From positions 1-64,000 of the forward strand of contig CABZNL010000001.1 of NCBI GenBank assembly GCA_902527045.1: DNA of 64,000 nt, written 5' to 3'. The notes under the pieces were generated by a model. It did not search any database. It had not been told where the DNA came from and saw only the letters and a program-made list of their open reading frames with translations. Made by a program: the position numbers and the translations under genes. Position 1 is the stretch's first letter; each line of letters opens with the position of its first letter. Source of the stretch: an uncultured Alphaproteobacteria bacterium (GTDB taxonomy: Bacteria; Pseudomonadota; Alphaproteobacteria; HIMB59). Below are positions 11,866-20,272 of the stretch, piece by piece.

Positions 11866-13257
11866 TTAGTCGTTTTCTGCTGACTCAGATGTACCAATTT
11901 TAGACGCAAGATCTGCCATATCTGAAAGCATGTCATTACCTCTTGCTTCAACGCCAAATTGATCAATCATAAGTTTTTGTATTTTTAACATATGAAGTTT
12001 TGCATCATTCATGGAATAAACTTTATCCATTACATAATTACCATTTACATCGATGCCTACAATTTGAGTTTCGTCTAAAAGCATTGGGCCAAAACCAACC
12101 ATTCGATTAAGCTTTGTCCCTGTTTCTCCAATGTTGTCTTTTCCAACTTGAAGAGCCATTGAGAAACCTTTTAATTCTCCCCAATACTTCATGTACTTAT
12201 CAAATTCTTTAGCTAAATCAGCATTGCTCACATCTTCAAGAGCAACAAGTGATTTATAAGTTGATCCAGCGTACTTAAACACAGACTCTGCGATAACCTT
12301 TTCCCAGTTTTCAGAGATTATTGAGACATATCCCATTAATTCTGATCTTTGAGCATCAGAGAGTTTTTCTCCATTTGCAGATGTTATTAATTTTCTCCCA
12401 TCTAAAAAGGCTCTTGTTATGTCCTCAAGATAAGTTGTCTTGCCGCCTTTATCAAAGCTTGAAGCATAGTAAGCATGTGCAAAAACATACTCAGATTTGA
12501 GATCTACAACTCCATCGCCATTATGATCCGCAGATGCTAAATCTTTTTTCTTAGCTACATTGTAGTTTTGTTCAGCTGATAACAACAAAGAATGTGCTGC
12601 AGCACCCCAATATCCAAATGCCTCATCCCAACTATGCTCTTTACCTGTGTAACAAGCACCATCTTTGTATGGCTTATCATTAGGCTTTGTGTCTGCTTCC
12701 ATTTTTTCGTCAAGATAATTGTCGATAGCTTGGTTATAAAATACTGCTCCCATAATAAACTTTGAGAGAAGCTGCTGGTAATTTAATCCAACTGAGACAT
12801 CTTTTGGATTGCTCTCAGCTTTACTCATCCAAAAATCAATTACTTCTGGTCCTGTCATGTTGTTGGGCCAAGATGTAATAGTTCCTTTATAAGTTTTACC
12901 TGAAAGATTTTTACCAGAAGAAATATCATTTAATAATGTTTGTTTAATAGGAAAACCGTCCTTAGAAGCCGGCGCCCAAATTTGTTTATTTTTATCTGAG
13001 CCACTATAGTAAGAATTCATCTCAGAATAATCACCTTTTGTGGAAAGATGTTTAAGACTGTCGTGTTGTACGTGTCTTGCTACCTGGCCGCTGTAAGAAA
13101 CAGTATTTGTGCAATCACCAGAGTAACCTTTTAGAGTTACTGGGAATGGGCCATAGACATCCTCACTGTGCGCTCCTGCGTTGGCAAATCCTGTCAAGCC
13201 AAAGCTTATGCATGCAACAGATGCCAAAAGTTTTGTTTTTAAATTAGTTTTTTTCAT
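11866..13257 (-). CDS. DUF4856-like (imelysin-related) secreted protein
   Basis: 463 aa with signal peptide; GPFPVTLKGYSG, YNQAIDNYLDEKM, HSWDEAFGYWGAA, EF-hand-like DHNGDGVVDLKSE. Confidence 0.7.
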   Translation of the reverse strand: MKKTNLKTKLLASVACISFGLTGFANAGAHSEDVYGPFPVTLKGYSGDCTNTVSYSGQVARHVQHDSLKHLSTKGDYSEMNSYYSGSDKNKQIWAPASKDGFPIKQTLLNDISSGKNLSGKTYKGTITSWPNNMTGPEVIDFWMSKAESNPKDVSVGLNYQQLLSKFIMGAVFYNQAIDNYLDEKMEADTKPNDKPYKDGACYTGKEHSWDEAFGYWGAAAHSLLLSAEQNYNVAKKKDLASADHNGDGVVDLKSEYVFAHAYYASSFDKGGKTTYLEDITRAFLDGRKLITSANGEKLSDAQRSELMGYVSIISENWEKVIAESVFKYAGSTYKSLVALEDVSNADLAKEFDKYMKYWGELKGFSMALQVGKDNIGETGTKLNRMVGFGPMLLDETQIVGIDVNGNYVMDKVYSMNDAKLHMLKIQKLMIDQFGVEARGNDMLSDMADLASKIGTSESAEND

Positions 13258-13363
13258 AGTGTTGAGAAAATATTAAAAAAAAACTATAAAAAAATAAAAA
13301 AAAATTTAGGTATTGCTAGGCTTTAATAGGCTTAGTTTACTGAAATTTATTACAAATAATGAA

Positions 13364-13783
13364 TTACTTCTTTTTTTTGAGGTTAATTACCAAGGAATAT
13401 TCCTCTAGTAGCGAGAGGCAGGCCGGTATCGGTAAATCTTTGTGAAGCTCTGTGCAATCGTCGTAATCATATATTTTATTCTCTTCTTGATGATAAACAT
13501 GAATATGATTAGTTGTGTTCGTATCGTAGAATGATTGTTTATCAACAACAATTTGCTTTAAATATCCTTTATCGACTAAAGTATTGAGATTTTCATATAA
13601 GGTAGTAAGAGAAAAATAACTTCTATTATCTTTTAGAGTTTCGTTCATTTGATTAATCGAAAAATGTTTGTCATTTCCATCAAAAATTGATTTTAGGAGA
13701 ATCACTCTCTGTTTAGTTTGTCTCCAACCACACTTCTCTAAAACTACATCGATCTCTTTTTTACTAGCTTCTGATAAATTCAT
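13364..13783 (-). CDS. irr: Fur-family regulator, Irr-like
   Basis: CGWRQTKQRVILL, FSLTTLYENLNTLVDKGYLK, FYDTNTTNHIHVYHQEENKIYD; lacks the CxxC pairs of Fur/Zur. Confidence 0.72.
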   Translation of the reverse strand: MNLSEASKKEIDVVLEKCGWRQTKQRVILLKSIFDGNDKHFSINQMNETLKDNRSYFSLTTLYENLNTLVDKGYLKQIVVDKQSFYDTNTTNHIHVYHQEENKIYDYDDCTELHKDLPIPACLSLLEEYSLVINLKKKK

Positions 13784-13901
13784 TACTCTAAATTAAGCCA
13801 AAAATGGTTAATATTCAATAGTTTTGGATTTAATATGTTAAGACAAAATAGCACTAGCTAAAATGTAATATGTTCCATTAAACGATGTATTAACAAGTAA
13901 A

Positions 13902-14072
13902 TCAGCTTTTATTTAAATTGGATGATAGATTAGACATATTCTCATCAACCTTTTTTTGAGAATTTAACTGGTACATAACATTCACTCTTTCAATAAATGA
14001 TATGGGGTAATATTTCTCTTCGACGATTCTTTTTATTTTTTGATTACAAACCTTGTTTTTAGTTTTTCTCAT
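13902..14072 (-). CDS. candidate 56-aa basic small protein (not in ORF track)
   Basis: ATG at 14072, TGA at 13902: MRKTKNKVCNQKIKRIVEEKYYPISFIERVNVMYQLNSQKKVDENMSNLSSNLNKS. Confidence 0.35.
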   Translation of the reverse strand: MRKTKNKVCNQKIKRIVEEKYYPISFIERVNVMYQLNSQKKVDENMSNLSSNLNKS

Positions 14073-14098
14073 AAGGCATATAAGATGCCTATATGAGA
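14067..14098. other. stem-loop TCTCATA-AGGCAT-ATAAG-ATGCCT-ATATGAGA
   Basis: Inverted repeat with one bulge; encloses the ATG of the 56-aa sORF on the minus strand; plus-strand T10 tract 14113-14122. Confidence 0.5.
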
Positions 14099-14175
14099 AA
14101 ATTGTAAATTAGTTTTTTTTTTGACTTTAAGTTTCTTAGATTATTCAAATTATCTGAAACTTATTTCAAATTTCC

Positions 14176-15213
14176 TTAATGACAATCTTTAATAGAATTT
14201 GCTATTCCATTAACTAATTCGACATACATTGTAGGACCTGGATCTATGAAGGCTCCTAAAGGATCCATAACCCCTGTAGAGATATTCATATCGTTTCCGA
14301 GTGTCTCAATTATCTTTGGATTATATTGAGGCTCAGAGAAGATACACTTAATACCCTTGTCACTGATCAAATCTTGAATATCAGCTATTTGTTTAGCACC
14401 AGGAAGGACATCAGGATTTAAAGTTAATGCTCCTGCTGATTTCACACCAAATCTTGTTTCAAAATATTGGTAGGCATCATGGAATACAATGTAACTAATA
14501 TCTTTAGATAATACATTTTCTACATTATTAATAAGATTATCTAGTTCCAAAGTAGCTCCTGCAGTATTTACTGAATATTGCCTTTGACCTTCTGGATCAA
14601 TTTTTATTAATTCATCACGGATAATTCTAACCATTTCTTTTGCGTTTTCTGGGTCCAACCATATGTGAGCATCAAACTCTCCGTGATTGTGACCGTCGTG
14701 ATGTCCTGCATGATCGTCATGTTCGTCGTCATGGCCATCATGATCATCGTGTCTTTCATGTTCGTCGTCATGGCCATCATGATCATCGTGATCGTCATCT
14801 TTGTGACCATCGTGATCGTCATGGTCGTCGTGATCATCAAAAATATTTTCTTCTCTAAATTTTAGTTTTTCAATAGACTCGGAGTCCATAAATGCAATTT
14901 TTTTTGCATCTTTTGCTAGAGAGTTTAAAGGTTTTTCCATAAATGCCTCCAAATCCTCTCCAATCCAAAAAACAATATCTGCCTCTTCAATCATTTTTGC
15001 ATGTGATGGTTTAAAGACAAAAGTGTGAGGATTATTGGTACCCTCAATAATTAATTGTGGTTCTCCTCTTGTTTCCATAATTCTAGATATTAATGAATGT
15101 AATGGCTTTATTGTGGTTACTACTTTGATGTCTGTGCTTACGTCTGCGTGAGCAGAAAAACTACTAAATAAAATAGAAAGTCCGAAAATAATTGATTTTT
15201 GAAAGAAATTCAT
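14176..15213 (-). CDS. znuA: zinc ABC transporter substrate-binding protein ZnuA with expanded His/Asp loop
   Basis: VVTTIKPLHSLISRIM, NPHTFVFKPSHAKMI, HDDHDDHDGH... loop, HIWLDPENA, FHDAYQYFETRFG. Confidence 0.95.
   Translation of the reverse strand: MNFFQKSIIFGLSILFSSFSAHADVSTDIKVVTTIKPLHSLISRIMETRGEPQLIIEGTNNPHTFVFKPSHAKMIEEADIVFWIGEDLEAFMEKPLNSLAKDAKKIAFMDSESIEKLKFREENIFDDHDDHDDHDGHKDDDHDDHDGHDDEHERHDDHDGHDDEHDDHAGHHDGHNHGEFDAHIWLDPENAKEMVRIIRDELIKIDPEGQRQYSVNTAGATLELDNLINNVENVLSKDISYIVFHDAYQYFETRFGVKSAGALTLNPDVLPGAKQIADIQDLISDKGIKCIFSEPQYNPKIIETLGNDMNISTGVMDPLGAFIDPGPTMYVELVNGIANSIKDCH
14717..14790 (-). repeat. tandem repeat in znuA: 35-bp perfect copies at 14717-14751 and 14756-14790 (39-bp period)
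   Basis: TCATGTTCGTCGTCATGGCCATCATGATCATCGTG present twice; encodes HDDHDGHDDEH(E/D)x. Confidence 0.9.
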
Positions 15214-15234
15214 GTCTATTACCTACCTCTAAGT

Positions 15235-15264
15235 GTTATATTATTACATACGTGATATTATAAC
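15235..15264. promoter_or_regulatory. 30-bp near-perfect palindrome, candidate Zur operator (two GTTATA-type boxes)
   Basis: GTTATATTATTACATACGTGATATTATAAC between divergent znuA and znuC; halves GTTATATTATTAC and GTGATATTATAAC each resemble GTTATAATATAAC. Confidence 0.75.
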
Positions 15265-15289
15265 AATAAAAGTATGTCAATATTAAAAA

Positions 15290-16036
15290 ATGAATTCTTT
15301 AGTTGAATTAAATAACTGTGGAGTTATCCGAAACCATAAATGGTTAGTTAGAGGTGTCTCGTTAAAAGTTTCCCAAGGTGAAATTGTAACATTGATTGGA
15401 CCTAACGGATCTGGCAAATCAACAACTGCAAAAATGTCATTGGATATTTTAAAACCTGACGAAGGCACAAATAATATCAAAAAAGGAATGCGAATTTCAT
15501 ATGTGCCACAAAAAATTTCAATTGATTGGTCCCTCCCGTTAAGGGCTATAGATTTTGTTAATTTAGTAAAAAAACATAAAACCAGTGAAATTGATGATGC
15601 CCTTAGTATCACTGGAATCAAACATCTTATTTATGAAGATGTCAGAAATTTGTCTGGAGGAGAATTTCAAAGATTACTTATGGCTCGCGCAATAGCTAAA
15701 GAACCACATTTTCTGGTTTTAGATGAACCTGTGCAAGGAGTCGACTATCCTGGAGAAATTGCGTTATATAAAACAATTCAAGAAATTGTAAAAAAAATAA
15801 ACTGTGGAATATTACTTATTTCACATAACTTACATGTGGTGATGTCACAAACTGATTACGTTATTTGTCTTAATGGGCATGTTTGTTGTTCTGGAGCTCC
15901 CAACACTGTCATAAAGGAGCCAGAATATATTAAATTATTTGGAAAGAATATTGATCCCACCTTAGCTTTTTATCAACATCACCACGATCACGAACACTTA
16001 CCTGATGGGAGCATAGATGACTCGAAGAAAGACTAA
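15290..16036 (+). CDS. znuC: zinc ABC transporter ATP-binding protein
   Basis: GPNGSGKST Walker A, LSGGEFQR signature, LVLDEP; His-rich C-terminus YQHHHDHEH. Confidence 0.93.
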   Translation: MNSLVELNNCGVIRNHKWLVRGVSLKVSQGEIVTLIGPNGSGKSTTAKMSLDILKPDEGTNNIKKGMRISYVPQKISIDWSLPLRAIDFVNLVKKHKTSEIDDALSITGIKHLIYEDVRNLSGGEFQRLLMARAIAKEPHFLVLDEPVQGVDYPGEIALYKTIQEIVKKINCGILLISHNLHVVMSQTDYVICLNGHVCCSGAPNTVIKEPEYIKLFGKNIDPTLAFYQHHHDHEHLPDGSIDDSKKD

Positions 16037-16038
16037 TA

Positions 16039-16866
16039 ATGTTTGATGATTTTATTGTTAGAGCTTTTGCAGCAGGAATTGGTTTAGCATTTATTACAGG
16101 TCCACTGGGATGCTTTATAGTTTGGAGAAGGCTATCTTATTTTGGTGATACCATTGCACACTCTGCCTTATTAGGAGTTGTTATTGCTTATGCTTTGGAT
16201 TTCAACTTAATCATAGCCGTATTTGTTGTTTCTTGCTTACTTGCCCTGTCTTTACTTTTTTTACAAAGGAGAACCAATCTTCCAGATGATGCTTTATTAG
16301 GTCTGTTAGCTCACTCTGTGCTAGCGATAGGATTAGTGCTTTTAGGTATACTTTCATTCATAAGAATTGATCTCATGGGTTTACTTTTTGGAGATATTCT
16401 CTCTGTCAATGTCACCGACTTATTGTTTGTCTGGATTGGAGGAAGTATTGTTTTAATTGTATTAATATTAATTTGGAGACCTCTTTTTGCTGGAACAGTT
16501 AACTTAGAACTAGCAAAAGCAGAAGGATTAAATCCAGATCTAGCTAATGCAATCTTTACTTTGCTAATAGCTAGTGTCATTGCAATATCTATAAAAATTG
16601 TTGGGATATTATTAATTACTGGTCTTCTAATCATTCCCGCATCTGCCTCAAGAAATTTATCCTCCACACCAATACAGATGGCAATCATATCCTCAATTAT
16701 AGGTTTAGCTTCAGTAGTTCTTGGTATTCAAACCTCGATGATTTGGAACACCCCTACTGGTCCTACTATTTTAACAATCACTTTGGGTGTCTTTATAATC
16801 TCGTTACTGCCACTGAAAAAATTGCTAATCTCGAAAAAAAAAATAGAATTGCTAAATAAAAGATGA
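16039..16866 (+). CDS. znuB: zinc ABC transporter permease
   Basis: ABC-3 permease: RRLSYFGDTIAHSALLGV, KIVGILLITGLLIIPA; next to znuC. Confidence 0.93.
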   Translation: MFDDFIVRAFAAGIGLAFITGPLGCFIVWRRLSYFGDTIAHSALLGVVIAYALDFNLIIAVFVVSCLLALSLLFLQRRTNLPDDALLGLLAHSVLAIGLVLLGILSFIRIDLMGLLFGDILSVNVTDLLFVWIGGSIVLIVLILIWRPLFAGTVNLELAKAEGLNPDLANAIFTLLIASVIAISIKIVGILLITGLLIIPASASRNLSSTPIQMAIISSIIGLASVVLGIQTSMIWNTPTGPTILTITLGVFIISLLPLKKLLISKKKIELLNKR

Positions 16867-17276
16867 GTTCAACACATACACACTCTAAAAAAAGTCAAAG
16901 TTTGACCAAAAATCAGAGAATTGTTCTTGATCTCTTACAAAACAGTGGAGAGCCTTTAAAGGCATACTTTATATTAGATAGTCTGAAGAAAGAGGGCTTA
17001 AACTCACCTCTTCAAGTTTACAGAGCTTTAGATAAATTGGTTGAATTAGGAAAAATTCACAAAATTGAGAGTATTAACTCCTTTATAATATGTAATAACT
17101 CAAATTGTGCGAGTAACACCGCTTTTACCATTTGCGAGAGATGTGGAAAGGTAAAAGAAATTAAAAATAAATACTTAACGGATGGTGTCAGCGATCTGGT
17201 TAAGGATAATAAGTTAGAAATTACAAGATATAACCTTGAATTTTATGTTTTGTGTAAGTCTTGCAAAATAAATTAA
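16863..17276 (+). CDS. zur: Fur-family zinc uptake regulator Zur
   Basis: LTKNQRIVLDLLQNSGEPLKAY, CERCGKVKEI, CKSC zinc-site pairs; overlaps znuB. Confidence 0.88.
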   Translation: MSSTHTHSKKSQSLTKNQRIVLDLLQNSGEPLKAYFILDSLKKEGLNSPLQVYRALDKLVELGKIHKIESINSFIICNNSNCASNTAFTICERCGKVKEIKNKYLTDGVSDLVKDNKLEITRYNLEFYVLCKSCKIN

Positions 17277-17325
17277 TCAAAAACTAATCTCCAAATAAAT
17301 CGCTATTTTATTGCATTTTTGACTA

Positions 17326-17353
17326 TTGACATAAATAAAGACCTATATATATT
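17326..17353 (+). promoter_or_regulatory. candidate sigma-70 promoter of rplU (TTGACA-16 bp-TATATT)
   Basis: TTGACA 17326-17331, TATATT 17348-17353; predicted start a few nt before ATG 17366. Confidence 0.5.
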
Positions 17354-17365
17354 GACCGACTTATT

Positions 17366-17890
17366 ATGTACGCAGTTCTTAAATCAGTTGGTAAGCAATT
17401 TAAAGTGTCTCCAGGAGATGTTTTAAAGATTGACAAAATAGAGGGTAACGTAGGTGATACCATATCTTTTAAAGATATCGTGGCAGTTGGAAATGGCGAT
17501 AAATTTGAACTTGGATCTCCAGCTGTTAAAGGCGCAGAAGTATCTGCAAAATTATTGTACCAAACTAGGGATGATAAGATCAGAGTTTTTAGAAAGAATA
17601 GAAGAAAACACTTTCAAAGAACTAAAGGTCATCGTCAATATATCTCTATATTAAAGGTCATGGCAATCAAGTCCGCCATAGGAGAAGAAAGCTTTAAAGA
17701 GCCAGTGAAGAAAGCTGTGCCAAAAGCAGAAACCCCAAAAAAAGTTGAAAAAAAGGCAGAAACTCCAAAAAAAACTGAAGTAAAAGCTTCAGAAACAAAA
17801 AAAGTAGAAGCTAAAGCTGAAAAACCTAAAAAGGTCGAGGCTACAGAAAAAAAGACTGTGAAAAAAGAAACAACTGAGGTAAAAAAGTAA
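17366..17890 (+). CDS. rplU: 50S ribosomal protein L21 with Lys/Glu/Ala-rich C-terminal extension
   Basis: [45 protein letters not shown]; ~60-70 aa low-complexity tail. Confidence 0.95.
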   Translation: MYAVLKSVGKQFKVSPGDVLKIDKIEGNVGDTISFKDIVAVGNGDKFELGSPAVKGAEVSAKLLYQTRDDKIRVFRKNRRKHFQRTKGHRQYISILKVMAIKSAIGEESFKEPVKKAVPKAETPKKVEKKAETPKKTEVKASETKKVEAKAEKPKKVEATEKKTVKKETTEVKK

Positions 17891-17894
17891 AATT

Positions 17895-18140
17895 ATGGCA
17901 ACAAAAAAAGCAGGTGGAAGTTCCAAAAACGGAAGAGACTCGGCTGGTAGAAGGCTTGGAGTTAAAAAGTTTGGTGGAGAGCACGTAATTCCTGGAAATA
18001 TTATTGTTCGTCAGCGTGGTACTAAATTTTACCCGGGCGATAATGTTGGGATTGGAAAAGATCACACTCTTTTCTCCTTGGTCGAAGGCAAAGTTCTGTT
18101 CAAAAAATCACGTAACAGACAGTTTGTTTGCGTTAACTAA
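17895..18140 (+). CDS. rpmA: 50S ribosomal protein L27
   Basis: [27 protein letters not shown]. Confidence 0.97.
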   Translation: MATKKAGGSSKNGRDSAGRRLGVKKFGGEHVIPGNIIVRQRGTKFYPGDNVGIGKDHTLFSLVEGKVLFKKSRNRQFVCVN

Positions 18141-18171
18141 TCCCACTAAAAAAACTTCAAATTAAACTGTT

Positions 18172-19161
18172 ATGGCATTTATTGATAAAGCAAAAATTTA
18201 TATTAAATCAGGAAATGGTGGTCATGGGGCTTTAAGTTTTCGTCGAGAAAAATTTGTAGAGTATGGAGGGCCCAATGGTGGTAATGGTGGTAAAGGTGGA
18301 GATGTAATTTTTCGAGGAAACAAAGGGATTAACACCTTACAACGATATCGTTTTAACCAGCATCATAATGCTCAAAATGGTACGGGTGGCGCTGGTCAAT
18401 TAAAAACAGGTGCAAGTGGAAAAGATCTCATCTTAGATGTTCCTTGTGGCACAGAAATTTATACCGAAGATATGAGTATTAAAATTCATGAAATTTTAAA
18501 AGATGATGAAACTTATCATTTCTTAAGAGGTGGCCAGGGTGGAAAAGGTAACGCTCATTTCAAAAGCTCTACTAATAGAGCTCCTCGTAAATTTCAACAA
18601 GGAGAAAAAGGACAAGAGTCAACTATTCGATTAAAACTAAAAATATTAGCTGATGTGGGTTTAGTAGGTATGCCAAATGCTGGTAAGTCTTCCATTTTAA
18701 ATTTTGTGACAAATGCAAAATCAAAAGTTGCTGATTACGCGTTTACCACTCTTCATCCACATATCGGTATGGTTCAAAAAGAAGATCTGGAATTTGTATT
18801 AGCTGATATTCCGGGGCTAATAGAACATGCAAGTGATGGAAAAGGTCTTGGTCATGATTTTTTATCTCATGTGGAAAGATGTAAAATCTTAATTCATGTA
18901 GTAGATATCACTGAAGATAAACCTTTTCATAATTATAAAGTCATTCGTCAAGAGCTTTTAAACTATGGTGCTAAGATAGAACAAAAAAAAGAGATTATTG
19001 CACTAAACAAGATAGAAATTGCTGATAAGCAAAGGGTTGCAGAAATTCAAAAGGAATTTGAGTCATCTTTAAAGCAAGAGGTAAAATTAATCTCTGCTGC
19101 TACGGGATATCAACTCGATCAATTAACAAATTTATGTTTAGAATACTTACAAGATGAATAA
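18172..19161 (+). CDS. obgE: GTPase ObgE/CgtA
   Basis: Gly-rich Obg fold, GLVGMPNAGKSS, DIPGLIEHAS. Confidence 0.97.
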   Translation: MAFIDKAKIYIKSGNGGHGALSFRREKFVEYGGPNGGNGGKGGDVIFRGNKGINTLQRYRFNQHHNAQNGTGGAGQLKTGASGKDLILDVPCGTEIYTEDMSIKIHEILKDDETYHFLRGGQGGKGNAHFKSSTNRAPRKFQQGEKGQESTIRLKLKILADVGLVGMPNAGKSSILNFVTNAKSKVADYAFTTLHPHIGMVQKEDLEFVLADIPGLIEHASDGKGLGHDFLSHVERCKILIHVVDITEDKPFHNYKVIRQELLNYGAKIEQKKEIIALNKIEIADKQRVAEIQKEFESSLKQEVKLISAATGYQLDQLTNLCLEYLQDE

Positions 19162-20272
19162 AAAATTCACAGAATTAGCCAAAAAATCAAAAGTTATTGT
19201 CATCAAAGTTGGCTCTAATATTTTAGTTAATGAAAAGTATGTGCTGAGAAAAAAATGGCTCACCTCCCTAATTGAAGATGTTCAGAAACTCCAAAAAAAA
19301 GGATCTAAAATTATCATTGTCTCCTCTGGCGCCATCGCTCTTGGGAGAAATATTCTCTCCAAAAAAAAGTTAACTAATTTGCATGAAAAGCAAGCTGCGG
19401 CATCTATAGGTCAAATACAACTCTCACAGCAATGGCAAAAAGCTTTTGCTAAATTTAATATTCAAAGTTCACAGATTTTAATCACAGCTGAAGATCTAAA
19501 TGAAAGAAGAAAATATCTCAATATCCGAAATACGATTTTCTCTTTAATGGATTTAAATGTTGTTCCAATCATTAATGAGAACGACACTACCTCAACAGAA
19601 GAAATTCGATTTGGTGACAATGATAAACTTTCAGCAATGATTGCGAATGCACTATCTGCTGAATTATTAATTTTATTATCTGACGTGAATGGGCTCTATA
19701 CAGCCAATCCAAAAAAATCAACAGATGCTAAGTTGATTACATCTGTTGAAGAAGTGGATCAAGAAATAGAAAAATATATTGATAAAGATTTGAGTGAATT
19801 TGGCTCTGGTGGAATGTTAGCAAAAGTAAATGCTGCAAAGCTTTGTATTCAGTCTGGATCCACAATGATAATATCAAATGGATTAGTCAATAATCCACTA
19901 AGTAACATTCATCCAACATCCTCAACATGGTTTCATCCTTCTAAAAATATTCTCACAAGTCGGCAGCAATGGATTTGGAATAGACCAATTCAAAAAGCTA
20001 TTGTTCATATTGATGAGGGTGCCTCAAAAGCACTGAAGAAGAATTCAAGTCTATTAGCAATCGGTGTGAAATCTATTGATGGAAAGTTTTATCGTGGCGA
20101 TACTGTTTCGATCCATTACAATAAAAAAGAATTGGCCAGAGGTATGATTAATTACGATTTTAAGGAAATGGATAAGATTAAAGGGAGAAAATCAAAAGAA
20201 TTTAGCAAAATTCTAGGTTTTGTTCGTGAAGATGAGATTGTGCATAAAGATAACTTGGTGAACTCAAGATGA
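19154..20272 (+). CDS. proB: glutamate 5-kinase
   Basis: VIKVGSNILV, IIIVSSGAIALG, NENDTTSTEEIRFGDND, PUA domain. Confidence 0.95.
   Translation: MNKKFTELAKKSKVIVIKVGSNILVNEKYVLRKKWLTSLIEDVQKLQKKGSKIIIVSSGAIALGRNILSKKKLTNLHEKQAAASIGQIQLSQQWQKAFAKFNIQSSQILITAEDLNERRKYLNIRNTIFSLMDLNVVPIINENDTTSTEEIRFGDNDKLSAMIANALSAELLILLSDVNGLYTANPKKSTDAKLITSVEEVDQEIEKYIDKDLSEFGSGGMLAKVNAAKLCIQSGSTMIISNGLVNNPLSNIHPTSSTWFHPSKNILTSRQQWIWNRPIQKAIVHIDEGASKALKKNSSLLAIGVKSIDGKFYRGDTVSIHYNKKELARGMINYDFKEMDKIKGRKSKEFSKILGFVREDEIVHKDNLVNSR

Noticed and set aside
14690-14850. Possible CRISPR-like repeat array
   Set aside because: Repeats are in-frame coding His/Asp codons of znuA without spacers of regular unique sequence.
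14607-14865. ORFs on both strands within the znuA repeat (MMITTTMTIT..., MRFLGPTICEHQTL..., MSIKLSVIV...)
   Set aside because: Low-complexity out-of-frame readings of the His/Asp-coding repeat; znuA is the supported frame.
16311-16688. 125-aa minus-strand ORF inside znuB
   Set aside because: Antisense shadow; znuB frame is clearly supported.
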